From Nitrobacter sp039808345 (lineage in GTDB: Bacteria; Pseudomonadota; Alphaproteobacteria; Rhizobiales; Xanthobacteraceae): a stretch of 64,000 nucleotides of DNA. A model generated the notes under the pieces. That model made no database searches. It was not told where the DNA came from and saw only the letters and a list, made by a program, of their open reading frames with translations. The stretch covers positions 2,542,001 to 2,606,000 of the forward strand of contig NZ_CP181167.1 in the NCBI RefSeq assembly GCF_047824785.1. The letters are read 5' to 3'. Shown here one piece after another: positions 19,753 to 30,159 of this stretch. The position numbers and the translations under genes are program-made. Each line of letters starts with the position of its first letter. Within the stretch, counting starts at the first letter, position 1.

Positions 19753-20667
19753 ATGGACTATTTTGCCCAGCAACTGATCAACGGCGTCGTGCTCGGCTCG
19801 ATCTACGGGCTGATCGCGATCGGCTATACGATGGTTTACGGCATCGTCGGCATGATCAATTTCGCTCACGGCGACATCTTCATGATCGGCGGTTTCATCG
19901 CGTTGATCACCTTCCTGATCCTGGTGTCGATGGGCCTCTCCGCCGTGCCGCTGCTGCTGCTCGTCATGCTCATCGTTTCAATGGCCGTCACCGCCGTTTA
20001 CGGCTGGGTTGTCGAGCGCATCGCCTACAGGCCGCTGCGCCAGTCATTTCGACTCGCGCCGCTGCTGTCGGCGATCGGCATGTCGTTCGTGCTCATGAAT
20101 TTTTCGCAGGTTTCCCAGGGCGCGCAGGTCAAGCCGATCCCGCCGCTCATCACCGGCGGACACACGCTGCACGACTCCGGAAACTTCGCGATCCAACTCT
20201 CCAATATCCAGATCATGGTGGTGGTCACCACCATCGTGCTGCTCGCGATATTCAGCTACATCGTATCGCGTACGCGCTTTGGCCGCGATATGCGCGCCTG
20301 CGAGCAGGATCAGACCATGGCGGCGCTGCTTGGCGTGAACGTCGATCGCACCATCTCGATGACCTTCGTGATCGGCGCATCGCTCGCCGCCGTCGCCGGA
20401 ATGATGTACCTGCTGTATTATGGCCTGGTCGATTTCTTCATGGGCTTCGTGGCCGGCATCAAGGCGTTCACGGCCGCGGTTCTCGGCGGCATAGGCTCGC
20501 TGCCCGGTGCGATGCTCGGCGGCCTTGCGATCGGATTGATCGAGACGTTCTGGTCGGCTTACTTTTCGATCGAGTATAAGGATGTCGCGGCCTTCTCGAT
20601 CCTGATCGTCGTGCTGATCTTCATGCCGACCGGCCTGCTTGGCCGTCCCGAAGTCGAAAAAGTCTGA
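19753..20667 (+). CDS. livH: Branched-chain amino acid ABC transporter permease LivH
   Basis: A 304-residue inner-membrane permease with about eight hydrophobic spans. It begins MDYFAQQLINGVVLGSIYGLIAIGYTMVYGIVGMINFAHGD, the standard LivH start, and carries the EAA-like loop DMRACEQDQTMAALLGVNVDRTI and the GGIGSLPGAMLGGL motif. The upstream frame is open but does not resemble the family. First gene of livHMGF, with livK after a repeat. Confidence 0.93.
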   Translation: MDYFAQQLINGVVLGSIYGLIAIGYTMVYGIVGMINFAHGDIFMIGGFIALITFLILVSMGLSAVPLLLLVMLIVSMAVTAVYGWVVERIAYRPLRQSFRLAPLLSAIGMSFVLMNFSQVSQGAQVKPIPPLITGGHTLHDSGNFAIQLSNIQIMVVVTTIVLLAIFSYIVSRTRFGRDMRACEQDQTMAALLGVNVDRTISMTFVIGASLAAVAGMMYLLYYGLVDFFMGFVAGIKAFTAAVLGGIGSLPGAMLGGLAIGLIETFWSAYFSIEYKDVAAFSILIVVLIFMPTGLLGRPEVEKV

Positions 20668-20677
20668 CGGTCCGGAC

Positions 20678-22059
20678 GTGACAGCGCCCGCTTCGAGCCA
20701 ACAAACCGCCACGCGCGATCGTGGCGTCGCGTCCATCATCACGAACGCCGTCGTGAGCGCGCTGCTGGCGCTGGTGCTGTTCTCGCTCATGATCGGCATC
20801 CGGACCGAAACCGGCCCAACCGGACAGTTGACCTACTGGACCCGGTTCGGCGAACTTGCGGCCGTAGTCGGCGCGGTATTCATCGGCAGCATCATCGTCG
20901 AAACAATCAGGCGCTGGACCGGCCCCGTCGGCAGCGTCGAACTGCCGGATACAATGCGCCGTGCATTCTCGATGCTGGGCCGCCTGCTGATACCCGCGCT
21001 CCTGATTTTCGCCCTGCTGGTGCCGGTCGTTTTCTACAATCAGCGCTACCTGCTCGACCTTGGGATTCTGGTGCTGACCTATGTGATGCTGGGCTGGGGT
21101 CTCAACATCGTGGTCGGTCTCGCCGGACTTCTCGACCTCGGCTACGTGGCGTTCTATGCCGTCGGCGCGTACTCCTACGCGCTGCTGGCGCAGAGCGGGC
21201 TACCGTTTCCGTATTTCACCGAGACCTATCCCTACGTCGCGATCGACTTCCTGCAACTCGGCTCGTGGACGTTCTGGGCGCTGTTGCCGGTCTCCGGCCT
21301 GCTGGCCGCATTCTGGGGGGTGCTGCTCGGCTTCCCGGTGTTGCGGCTTCGCGGCGACTATCTCGCGATCGTCACGCTCGCGTTCGGCGAGATCATCCGG
21401 CTTGTCATCCTCAACTGGCAGGATCTCACCGGCGGGCCGAACGGGATCAGCGGCATCCCGCGCCCCACCGTGTTCGGCATTCCGCTCACGCCGGGCGAAG
21501 ATGGCTTCGCGGCGCTGATCGGCGTGCCGTTCTCGCCGACGCATCGCCTCGTCTTTTTGTTCTATGTCATCCTGGCGCTGGCGCTGCTGACGAACTGGGT
21601 CACCATCCGCCTGCGGCGGCTGCCGATCGGCCGCGCCTGGGAAGCGATGCGCGAGGATGAGGTGGCCTGCCGGGCGCTCGGCATCAACATCACCACAACG
21701 AAACTCTCGGCCTTCGCGATAGGAGCGATGTTCGGCGGCTTCGCGGGCGCGTTCTTCGCGACCCGGCAGGGCTTCATCAGCCCTGAGTCCTTCACCTTTC
21801 AGGAATCGGCGCTGGTGCTCGCCATCGTCGTTCTGGGCGGCATGGGCTCGCAACTCGGCGTGGCGCTTGCCGCAATCGCAATGATCGGGGGATTCGAGTT
21901 GTTCCGCGGCCTTGACCAGTTTCGCATGCTGGTGTTCGGCGGCGTCATGGTGCTGCTGATGATCTGGCGGCCGCGCGGTCTCGTCAGCCATCGCGCTCCC
22001 ACCGTGTTCCTGCAAAAACAGACGGAGATATCGTCGTCGCTGGTCAAGGAAGGCCGCGG

Positions 22060-22063
<4 letters not shown>
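20678..22063 (+). CDS. livM: Branched-chain amino acid ABC transporter permease LivM
   Basis: About 461 residues, longer than minimal LivM because of an N-terminal extension with two or three extra hydrophobic spans before the core (LDLGILVLTYVMLGWGLNIVVGLAGLLDLGYVAFYAVGAY). The EAA loop is GRAWEAMREDEVACRALGINITTTKL. The start is uncertain: a GTG at 20678 (10 bases after livH) is preferred over a TTG at 20639 that overlaps livH. It overlaps livG by ATGA. Confidence 0.92.
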
Positions 22064-22892
<829 letters not shown>

Positions 22893-22896
<4 letters not shown>

Positions 22897-23636
22897 GCCC
22901 CGGCGCAACGCCCCTGCTCGCCATTCGCGGGCTGCGCGCCGCCTATGGCAAGATCGAAGCCCTGAAAGGCATCGATCTCGATATCCAGGCCGGCGAGATC
23001 GTCGCGTTGATCGGCGCCAACGGCGCCGGAAAATCGACCTTGATGATGACCATTTTCGGCCGCCCCCACGCTCGCGCCGGCCAGATCCTGTTCGACGGCG
23101 AGGACATCAGCTCGATGCCGACGCACGAGGTGTCGCGGCTGCGCATCGCGCAGTCCCCGGAGGGACGGCGCATTTTCCCGCGCATGACCGTGGCGGAGAA
23201 CCTGCAGATGGGCGCGGACGCCACGCCCGGCAGCAAGGCCGAGCGAGCCGCCAGCCTGGACCGCGTGCTGAAATTATTCCCGCGCCTGCAGGAGCGCATG
23301 ACGCAGCGGGGCGGCACGCTGTCCGGCGGCGAGCAGCAGATGCTGGCGATCGGCCGCGCGCTGATGAGCCGGCCGCGCCTGTTGTTGCTGGATGAACCTT
23401 CGCTTGGTCTTGCGCCGCTGATCACCCGACAGATTTTCAGCGCCATCCGCACGTTGAACCGCGAGGACCATCTCACGGTGCTGATCGTCGAGCAGAACGC
23501 CAATCACGCCCTCCGCCTCGCCCATCGCGGCTATGTGATGGTCAACGGGCTGATTACGATGAGCGGCGACGGCATGGACCTGCTGCAACGCCCCGAGATT
23601 CGCGCCGCCTATCTCGAAGGCGGCCGCCACGCCTGA
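22893..23636 (+). CDS. livF: Branched-chain amino acid ABC transporter ATP-binding protein LivF
   Basis: A 247-residue ABC ATPase. Walker A IGANGAGKSTLMMT, signature GGTLSGGEQQMLAIGRALMSRP, Walker B LLLLDEPSLGLAP, and the H-switch region VLIVEQNANHALRLAHRGYVM. The IAQSPEGRRIFPRMTVAENLQMGA segment is typical of LivF. It is coupled to livG. The gene is followed by a type A repeat before livK. Confidence 0.95.
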
Positions 23637-23684
23637 GGTGAGCCCTGCTCGCGGGCGATGGCGCGAATGCCGGATCCGTTTCCC

Positions 23685-23810
23685 AAAGCCTTTCGCTTCT
23701 GATAAAATCAGAAGCGGGCTTTATGATTTTGATTTGACGCGTTTTCTTCACGCGAACCGGTGTCCATCCTCGGGCCAAGCCCGAGGACATGCTTCGCTCG
23801 AAAACGCTCC
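23685..23810. repeat. Interspersed palindromic repeat, type A copy 2 (with inner hairpin insert)
   Basis: Same order as copy 1: TCGCTTCTGAT..ATCAGAAGCG hairpin, TGATTTTGATTTGACGCG, TTTTCTTCACGCGAACCGGTGTCC, ending CGCTCGAAAACGCT. Between GTGTCC and the end it carries an extra CCTCGGGCCAAGCCCGAGG hairpin. It sits between livF and livK in a 309-base gene-free gap in which no other feature is seen. Confidence 0.78.
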
Positions 23811-23945
23811 AAGCCGGCGTGATCAGTGCGGGCGCCGGATGAAACGGCGCTCGAAAATTTGTCCATGACACCGGCGGCAAATCATCGGACAATGCCTGCA
23901 ATGTCAAACATGGTAACCTGCCCTACCTCCGCGAGGCTCGCTCGA

Positions 23946-25061
23946 ATGAAATCATTGAAGCTGATCGGTCTGACTCTTTGCGCCTCTCTGGCGCTTTCGG
24001 CCACGACCTTCGCCCAGGATATCACCGTCGCGGTGGCTGGCCCGATGACGGGCAGCGAGTCCGCTTTCGGCCGCCAGTTGCATAACGGCGCCGAACAGTT
24101 CGTCGCCGATGCCAATGATGCGGGCGGCGTGCTCAACAAGAAGCTGAAGCTGTTCGTCGGCGACGATGCCTGCGACCCGAAGCAAGCGCGCTCCATTGCT
24201 GAACGAATCTCAAGCCGGGGCATTCCGCTCGTCGCCGGACACTTCTGCTCGTCGTCATCCATTCCGGCTTCCGAAGCCTACGCCGACGGCAATACGCTGC
24301 AAATCACCCCGGCCACCACCAACCCGCTGTTCACGGAACGCAAGCTATGGAACGTGCTGCGCGTCTGCGGCCGCGACGACCAGCAGGGCATGGTCGCCGC
24401 CGAATACATCGTCAAGAATTTCAAGGGCAAGAACGTCGCCATCCTCAACGACAAGACTACTTACGGCAAGGGTCTCGCCGACGAGACCAAGAAGGCGCTG
24501 AACAAGGCCGGATTCCAGGAGAAAATGTTCGAGTCCTACAACAAGGGCGACAAGGACTTTAACTCCATCGTCTCGCGCCTGAAGCGCGACAACATCGATC
24601 TGGTATTCATCGGGGGCTATTATCAGGAGGCCGGACTGATCCTGCGCCAGATGCGCGATCAGGGACTCAAGACCATCCTGATGGCGGGCGATGCGCTGAA
24701 CGACAAGAAGTTTGCCTCCATCACCGGCCCGCTCGCCGAAGGTACGCTGTTCACCTTCGGTCCCGATCCCCGCAACAAGCCGACCGCCAGGGCGATCGTG
24801 GAGAAATTCAAGGCCAGAGGCATCGATCCGGAAGGTTACACGCTCTACACCTATGCGGCGATGCAGGTGTGGGCACAGGCCGCCGCGAAAGCGGGCACGA
24901 CGGATCCGATGAAGGTGATGAAAGCCATCAAGGCGGGCGCGTGGGATACCGTCCTCGGCATGCTGGAATTCGATGCGAAAGGTGACATCAAGCAGATCGA
25001 CTATGTCATCTACAAGTGGGACGACAAGGGCAATTATGCCGAGATCGACCCCACCCTCTGA
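23946..25061 (+). CDS. livK: Branched-chain amino acid ABC transporter substrate-binding protein
   Basis: A 371-residue periplasmic binding protein (LivK/BraC type). Signal peptide MKSLKLIGLTLCASLALSA ending before QDITVAVAGPMTGSESAFGRQ. Ligand-pocket segments GHFCSSSSIPASEAYADGN and ITPATTNPLF are typical. It would deliver branched-chain or related amino acids to LivHM. The ATG chosen gives a clean signal sequence; the frame is open 40 codons further upstream. It follows livF after a repeat, so it may have its own promoter. Confidence 0.92.
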   Translation: MKSLKLIGLTLCASLALSATTFAQDITVAVAGPMTGSESAFGRQLHNGAEQFVADANDAGGVLNKKLKLFVGDDACDPKQARSIAERISSRGIPLVAGHFCSSSSIPASEAYADGNTLQITPATTNPLFTERKLWNVLRVCGRDDQQGMVAAEYIVKNFKGKNVAILNDKTTYGKGLADETKKALNKAGFQEKMFESYNKGDKDFNSIVSRLKRDNIDLVFIGGYYQEAGLILRQMRDQGLKTILMAGDALNDKKFASITGPLAEGTLFTFGPDPRNKPTARAIVEKFKARGIDPEGYTLYTYAAMQVWAQAAAKAGTTDPMKVMKAIKAGAWDTVLGMLEFDAKGDIKQIDYVIYKWDDKGNYAEIDPTL

Positions 25062-25162
25062 GCCACGGCATTTCTCTCAAAGACTTGTCTTCTCAAATCT
25101 TGGCATCGTTCCCGCGAAAGCAGGGATGACCGTGCGCCGGTCTGAGAATAAACCGCAACGCC

Positions 25163-25897
25163 TCATCCGAAGTTCTGCAACGCCGGAAAGGTCTCCAGCA
25201 GCCAGATGCTGACGTTGGAGATCGTTCCGGTGAGGAATGCTACTCCGGTCAGCACCATCAGCACGCCGATTCCGCGCTCTATTTTGGTGAGGTGACGTTT
25301 CAGCCGGTTGAGCAGCGAGGAAAACCTTTCAATCATGAGCGCCGCCAGCAGAAACGGAATGCCGAGCCCGGCTGAATACACCGCAAGCAAACCGGCTCCC
25401 TTTACGACGGTGTCCTCCGCCGCCGCCACCGACAGGATCGCCGCCAGGATCGGCCCGATGCACGGCGTCCACCCGAACGCGAAAGCGAGCCCCATCACAT
25501 AGGCGCCCCATAACCCGACCGGCTTCGGGGCCGTGAGGCGTCCTTCGCGCATCAGGAAGCCGATTCGCGTCAGCCCGAGAAAATGCAGGCCCATGATAAT
25601 GATGACGATGCCGGCGACGATCGACAACTGCGCCGACCAGGCCCGGATAAAGCTGCCGACGAAGCTCGCGCTGGCGCCGAGCGCGACGAAAACCGTGGAA
25701 AAGCCGAACACAAACATCAAGGCGGCGAGCATCACGGCCCGCTTCGAGGTCTTGGCTGTCTCGTCGTGAGAGACGTGTTCGATGGTGGCGCCCGTGAGAT
25801 AGATCAGGTAGGGCGGCACCAGCGGAAGGACGCAGGGCGACAGGAAACTGACAAGGCCCGCGACCATGGCGGCAGGAACGGAAACGTCGTGAATCAT
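25163..25897 (-). CDS. ccdA: Cytochrome c biogenesis protein CcdA
   Basis: A 244-residue inner-membrane protein with six hydrophobic spans. The two redox cysteines lie in SFLSPCVLPLVPPYLIYLTG (span 1) and AFGWTPCIGPILAAIL (span 4), the defining pair of the CcdA/DsbD transmembrane family. It moves reducing power across the membrane to periplasmic thiol proteins for cytochrome c assembly. It is alone here, convergent with livK and divergent from the peptidase gene. Confidence 0.92.
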   Translation of the reverse strand: MIHDVSVPAAMVAGLVSFLSPCVLPLVPPYLIYLTGATIEHVSHDETAKTSKRAVMLAALMFVFGFSTVFVALGASASFVGSFIRAWSAQLSIVAGIVIIIMGLHFLGLTRIGFLMREGRLTAPKPVGLWGAYVMGLAFAFGWTPCIGPILAAILSVAAAEDTVVKGAGLLAVYSAGLGIPFLLAALMIERFSSLLNRLKRHLTKIERGIGVLMVLTGVAFLTGTISNVSIWLLETFPALQNFG

Positions 25898-26047
25898 GCG
25901 GCTACTTGCCCTGCCATCGCCCGGTGATGCAAGAGCCTCGGTTCCCTCCGCGACATTTGTGATCAGACGTGATCGATTGACCCGCCCTCGCGACTGCCCT
26001 CATCTGACAGCAGCCGCTTTCCACCCGCCCGCGAACGAGACTGAACC

Positions 26048-27046
26048 ATGAAAAACCTCCTCACCGACATTTCCGGGGTCCGGGTCGGCCATGCCGACGA
26101 CGCCCGGCTGGCGTCAGGCGTGACAGCGGTGCTTTTCGACGCCCCCGTGGTGGCGGCGATGGACGTGCGCGGCGGAGGGCCGGGCACCCGCGACAGCGCC
26201 CTGCTCGATCCGGTCAACACGGTGGAGCGGATCGACGCTCTCACCTTGTCAGGCGGCTCAGCTTTCGGAATCGAGTCGGGCGGCGGCGTTCAGGCCTGGC
26301 TCGCCGAACAGGGGCGAGGCTTTGCGATCGGCGACGCGACCGTCCCCATCGTGCCCGGCGCGGTCGTGTTCGATCTCCTGAACGGCGGCGACAAAAAATG
26401 GGGTCGTTTCGCGCCTTATCGCGATCTTGGCTACGCCGCCGCAGCAGCGGCGGGAGACGATTTCGCGCTCGGCAGCACCGGCGCCGGACTCGGCGCGACC
26501 ACCGCCAACCTGAAGGGCGGCATCGGCTCCGCTTCAGCGGCCACGCCGAGGGGGGTACAGGTGGCGGCGCTCGCCGTGGTGAACGCGGTCGGCAGCGTCA
26601 CAGTTGGAGACGGTCCCTGGTTCTGGGCGGCGCCATTTGAATCAGGCGACGAATACGGCGGACGCGGGTTGCCGCCGTCATTCACGCCGGAGATGCTCGC
26701 GATACGATTGAAGGGCGGCGCGACAGCGAATGCCGGCGAGAACACCACGCTCGCCATCGTCGTCACCGATGCCGCGCTCACCAAGCCGCAGGCAAGGCGG
26801 CTCGCGATGATGGCGCAAACCGGTTTCGCGCGCGCGATCTATCCGGTTCACGCTCCGCTGGACGGCGATATCGTGTTCGCTGCCGCTACCGGAGCCAAGC
26901 CCGTCGATCCGTTCGTCGAATTGACCGAACTCGGAATGATCGCAGCCAATACGATAGCTCGCGCGATCGCGCGTGGCGTCTATGAAGCAAAAGCACTTCC
27001 GTTTCCGGATGCATTGCCTGCATGGAAGGAACGGTTTGCGCGCTGA
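26048..27046 (+). CDS. P1-family (S58) peptidase, DmpA/NylC type
   Basis: A 332-residue Ntn-hydrolase of the DmpA family, which includes L-aminopeptidase/D-esterase and 6-aminohexanoate-oligomer hydrolase NylC. It begins ITDISGVRVGHADD-like, with LTLSGGSAFGIESGGGVQAWL in the middle. The predicted autocleavage site is Asn232-Thr233 in AGENTTLAIVVTDA: the new N-terminal Thr is the nucleophile. No signal peptide. Physiological substrate is unknown. Confidence 0.88.
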   Translation: MKNLLTDISGVRVGHADDARLASGVTAVLFDAPVVAAMDVRGGGPGTRDSALLDPVNTVERIDALTLSGGSAFGIESGGGVQAWLAEQGRGFAIGDATVPIVPGAVVFDLLNGGDKKWGRFAPYRDLGYAAAAAAGDDFALGSTGAGLGATTANLKGGIGSASAATPRGVQVAALAVVNAVGSVTVGDGPWFWAAPFESGDEYGGRGLPPSFTPEMLAIRLKGGATANAGENTTLAIVVTDAALTKPQARRLAMMAQTGFARAIYPVHAPLDGDIVFAAATGAKPVDPFVELTELGMIAANTIARAIARGVYEAKALPFPDALPAWKERFAR

Positions 27047-27095
27047 CCCCTCAACCGGAGCGTACAGGTTTTTCCCAAGGGAACGGTATATATTT

Positions 27096-27120
27096 CAAGT
27101 ATAATCAGTGTATATACTTG
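27096..27120. promoter_or_regulatory. Inverted repeat in AT-rich promoter region
   Basis: CAAGTATA (27096-27103), 9-base spacer, TATACTTG (27113-27120). It lies in an unusually AT-rich patch about 110 bases before the small secreted-protein gene and could be an operator or part of its promoter. Confidence 0.35.
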
Positions 27121-27229
27121 GATTATCTCGGGTATTTAAGGTTAGTTTACAGTACAACTTGAAGTAGCCGTTTGACCGGCGGATGCTCTCCTCGTGCGCA
27201 ACGTCGCGCATCCAACAAGGAGAACCGTC

Positions 27230-27487
27230 ATGAAGAAAATTCTCGTTCTCGCCGCAGTCGCCAGCGCGTTCATGAGCGCGCCGGCTTTCGCCAACAAGGG
27301 CCAGGGCATCGGTATCGGAGCCAACGTGCTGACCGGCCGCGGCGGCGTGGTCGGGCTGCTCAACGGACGCGGCGCACTCGTCGTCAACACCGCGGTCACC
27401 ACTGGCAAAAACGGCGTGCTTGGCGCGGTCCTGGGCCGCAGCCTTGGTTCGGGCGGACTGCTTGGCGGCGGATGCGGCTGCCACTAG
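27230..27487 (+). CDS. Small secreted glycine-rich protein
   Basis: An 85-residue protein starting MKKILVLAAVASAFMSAPAFA, a clear signal peptide, then a Gly/Val/Asn-rich mature part (NKGQGIGIGANVLTGRGGVVGLLNGRGAL) ending GGGCGCH. AAGGAG stands 9 bases before the ATG. The stop codon TAG is the first part of a repeat element (CTAGAGC). I do not recognise a family; the C-terminal CGCH could bind metal or form disulfides. Confidence 0.7.
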   Translation: MKKILVLAAVASAFMSAPAFANKGQGIGIGANVLTGRGGVVGLLNGRGALVVNTAVTTGKNGVLGAVLGRSLGSGGLLGGGCGCH

Positions 27488-27694
27488 AGCATGATCCCGA
27501 AAAGTGGAAACCGGTTTTCGGAGAAGATCATGCTCAAACAAAAAGATAAGCGACGAGTCTGATTCAGCGCAGTTGAAAAAGACTCTAGCCAGAGCGTTTT
27601 CAAGCGAAGCGGAAACCGGCTCGCGTGAAGAAAACGCGACAACACAAAAACATTGGGCCCGCTTCTGATTTGATCAGACGCGGAAAGGCTCTAG
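27484..27694. repeat. Composite of interspersed repeats (type B, degenerate type C, inverted type A)
   Basis: Three elements in tandem. 27484-27539 is type B: CTAGAGCATGATCCCGAAAA..GGTTTTCGG..GATCATGCTC. 27553-27587 is a degenerate type C: GAGTCTGATTC..AAAAAGACTCTAG. 27588-27694 is type A in reverse, ending GGCTCTAG. The left end supplies the stop of the 85-residue protein (27485-27487). The right end supplies the minus-strand stop of the broken beta-barrel gene (27691-27693). Confidence 0.78.
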
Positions 27695-28110
27695 GACGAT
27701 GGAAGGCGGACGGGGCATCCCCGTCCGCACGACGCCGGTCCGGCGGCCGCGCCTTTGTTCGAGTTCGGCGGGGTCCCGGAGAAGCGCTTCGTGATCGACG
27801 ACATCACAACGAGCCCGTTCAATTGATCGCCCGAAATCAGCAAACTCCTTGCATAGGCGACATCGATACTGACGCTCAGGTCGTGGTCAAAGTCGCGGAT
27901 CGCACCGACACCGCAGGTGACAGTGCGCGCTCGAAAATTCGAATCCAGATACTCGGAAATCGCATATCCCACTGAGGCCGCCAGCGTCACCTTCGGCTCC
28001 CAATTCCACGAGACTCTCCCCGAATATGCCGTGTCGATGGTGATCGGCGAAATGGGAAACGTGGTTTCACTCGCGCGCCGCCATGCCGTCAGTGAGGTGG
28101 TGCCGGTTTC
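27691..28110 (-). pseudogene. C-terminal fragment of IS-disrupted outer-membrane beta-barrel protein
   Basis: About 139 codons in the same frame as the N-terminal fragment on the far side of the IS. It reads ETGTTSLTAWRRASETTFPI at the junction, then alternating strands (AYSGRVSWNWEPKVTLAASVGYAI; DFDHDLSVSIDVAYARSLL; GLVVMSSITKRF) as in BBP2_2-type barrels. Barrels normally end in an aromatic residue such as the F of ITKRF. Here a 29-residue unrelated tail follows and stops at the repeat's TAG, so the 3' end is also altered. Confidence 0.75.
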
Positions 28111-28158
28111 TGAGACAGGGGCATAAGGTGGATCGCCCGATGAAAAGGACGATCCGGT

Positions 28159-28440
28159 ATGAAGACACGCAGACGATTTACGGCTGAGTTCAAGGCCAAG
28201 GTTGCGCTTGAGGCGATCCGTGGCGAGCGGACGATTTCGGAACTGGCGACAAAGCACCAGCTTCATCCGAACCAGATTACGCAGTGGAAACGGCAGGCCA
28301 TCGAGAACCTGGCCAAGACGTTCGACGACAAGGCTGCTGATGCGCAGGTCGGCCGGGAAGCCGAGGTGACCAAGCTGCACGCCAAGATTGGCCAGCTTGT
28401 CGTTGAGCGGGATTTTTTGGCCAAGGCCTTCGATCGCTGA
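28159..28440 (+). CDS. IS3-family transposase OrfA
   Basis: A 93-residue protein with a helix-turn-helix: RRRFTAEFKAKVALEAIRGERTISELATKHQLHPNQITQWKRQAIENL, then a leucine-rich coiled region (VTKLHAKIGQLVVERDFLAKAF) used for multimerisation. It ends in a TGA at 28438-28440. A run ATTTTTTG at 28412-28419 just before the stop can act as a -1 slippery site. Confidence 0.92.
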   Translation: MKTRRRFTAEFKAKVALEAIRGERTISELATKHQLHPNQITQWKRQAIENLAKTFDDKAADAQVGREAEVTKLHAKIGQLVVERDFLAKAFDR

Positions 28441-28457
28441 GCCTGGATCGGAGGAGA

Positions 28458-29294
28458 ATGATGATTGACCCCGATCACAACCGGCTCTCGATCCGCCGCC
28501 AGTGCGAACTGGTCTCGATCTCGCGGGCGTCGTTCTACCGACAGCCCGCCGGCGAGACGCCCGAGAACCTCGAACTGATGCGCACCATCGACGAGGCCTT
28601 CATGGAGACGCCCTGGTATGGCTCCCGGCAGATGGCCCGGCATCTGCGGCGTCAGGGCTGGTGCGTGGGTCGCAAGCGGGTCCGGCGGCTGATGCGCAAG
28701 ATCGGTCTGTCGCCGATCTACCAGGCGCCGAGAACCAGCGAGCCGCATCCGCAGCATCGCATCTATCCCTACCTGCTGCGGCACCTGGCGATCGAGCGGC
28801 CGGATCACGTTTGGTGTGCCGATGTGACCTATATCCCGATGCGGCGCGGCTTCCTTTACCTCGTGGCCATCATGGACTGGTTCAGCCGCAAGGTCCTGGC
28901 CTGGCGGTTGTCGAACACGATGGATGCCGACTTCTGTGTTGCCGCTCTCGAAGAGGCGATCGCCTGCCATGGCAGGCCCGACATCTTCAACACCGACCAA
29001 GGCTCGCAGTTCACTAGCTTCGCCTTCACGACGACGCTGAAGGATGCCGGCATCCGCATCTCCATGGACGGGCGCGGCCGCTGGATGGACAACGTCTTCA
29101 TCGAACGACTGTGGCGCAGCCTCAAATATGAGTGCGTCTTCCTCAGCACATTCGAAACGGGAAGCCAAGCCCGCTGCGGCATCGGCTCCTGGATAGACTA
29201 TTACAACCGGCGACGCCCGCACTCGACCTTCGCCGGCAGGACGCCCGACGAAGTCCATGCTATGGCGGAAATGACGGAGCAATTGGCGGCGTAG
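28458..29294 (+). CDS. IS3-family transposase OrfB (DDE integrase domain)
   Basis: A 278-residue protein with an HTH_21 region (ETPWYGSRQMARHLRRQG) and an rve catalytic core. First Asp in WCADVTYIPM, second in IFNTDQGSQFTS, Glu in NVFIERLWRSLKYE. All three catalytic residues are present and the gene is intact. Its frame is open back to the T6 run in orfA, so an OrfAB fusion by -1 frameshifting is possible; a separate start follows CGGAGGAG. Confidence 0.93.
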   Translation: MMIDPDHNRLSIRRQCELVSISRASFYRQPAGETPENLELMRTIDEAFMETPWYGSRQMARHLRRQGWCVGRKRVRRLMRKIGLSPIYQAPRTSEPHPQHRIYPYLLRHLAIERPDHVWCADVTYIPMRRGFLYLVAIMDWFSRKVLAWRLSNTMDADFCVAALEEAIACHGRPDIFNTDQGSQFTSFAFTTTLKDAGIRISMDGRGRWMDNVFIERLWRSLKYECVFLSTFETGSQARCGIGSWIDYYNRRRPHSTFAGRTPDEVHAMAEMTEQLAA

Positions 29295-29337
29295 AAACGA
29301 ACCCGATCCACCTTAGCCAGGCCGCCAAACTGTCTCA

Positions 29338-30159
29338 CCAAGCGGGTCCACCTCACAGATCAATTCCAAAAGGCGCGGCGCGCCAACTTAAACTCGCATC
29401 GAACAGAATTCGATCGACATTGGTGAAATCGGGATCGTGCCACGTCCCGTATAGCCGTGAGACGGAGCCAAAGGCGGTCACGGCATCGCCGCCATACTTG
29501 GCGAAAAGAAACGGCTGCACCCTTTCATTGTCGCGGCGATAGCCGAACACATCGAACTCTTGCAGGTAGCGCCGCGCCGACAGGTTCACGGACGCGCCGA
29601 CTTCGAACTTTCCGCTGACGAGACTCACGCCGGGGATCAGCGTGCCCCGCAGATGTTGCTGCGGATCGGGGAGAAAATCCTGAAAGATCGCGTTGGCCTG
29701 ATTCAGGCTCGTCCGGCCTCCCTCCGCGGTGGCGAACAGCTTGATCGGCCCCCGCCTGGATTCAGCCCTGACCGATTGGATCAATTCGGACGATCGCAGG
29801 GTGTAGCTGCTGATGTCGGCAATGGTCGACGTGGAATCCAGCCTCAGATCGTCATCACCGATCGAGCCGCGCAGGATCACCTTGCCGCCGCGCGTGGGTG
29901 TTATCCGCGGCTGCGCGTAGTGCATTGCGGTCGCTTCCGCCGCGACACCCAGCGTGTAGCCGTCGGCCTTCATGCCCGCGGCCAACGCCGTGTCGGCGGC
30001 GACGAACAGGCTGCCGCCGCCCTGACCGATCGCCAGCAGCGGATTGGTATCGAATCCGCCGCGCAGCCGGAACGAAGCGGTGAAGTCGCTTTCGGCGCAT
30101 GCGTGGGAGCCGGCAAGGCCGAGGCAGCCGGCGAGCAGAAATACTTTCGGTATATGCAT
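29338..30159 (-). pseudogene. N-terminal fragment of IS-disrupted outer-membrane beta-barrel protein
   Basis: 268 codons from ATG at 30159, with signal peptide MHIPKVFLLAGCLGLAGSHACA then barrel-like strands (FTASFRLRGGFDTNPLLAIGQGGGSLF; GYTLGVAAEATAMHY; FEVGASVNLSARRY; PFLFAKYGGDAVTAFGSVSRLYGTW). It looks like the BBP2_2 outer-membrane family. An in-frame TGA at 29353-29355 stops it 15 bases before the IS. Without the IS and this TGA the frame continues directly into the C-terminal fragment. Confidence 0.75.

Larger units (their letters stand above)
28111..29337 (+). mobile_element. IS3-family insertion sequence (1227 bp)
   Basis: Bounded by TGAGACAG at 28111-28118 and its complement CTGTCTCA at 29330-29337. 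A second shared block (AAGGTGGATC on the left; GATCCACCTT on the right) lies further in. It encodes OrfA and OrfB in the IS3 arrangement. No target-site duplication is visible: the flanks are ..TTTC on the left and CCA.. on the right. The element interrupts a beta-barrel gene on the opposite strand. Confidence 0.88.

Noticed and set aside
27691..28380. Single 229-codon minus-strand gene
   Set aside because: It reads through the left end of the IS. Only the part left of 28110 is genuine barrel sequence; the rest is antisense to the transposase gene.
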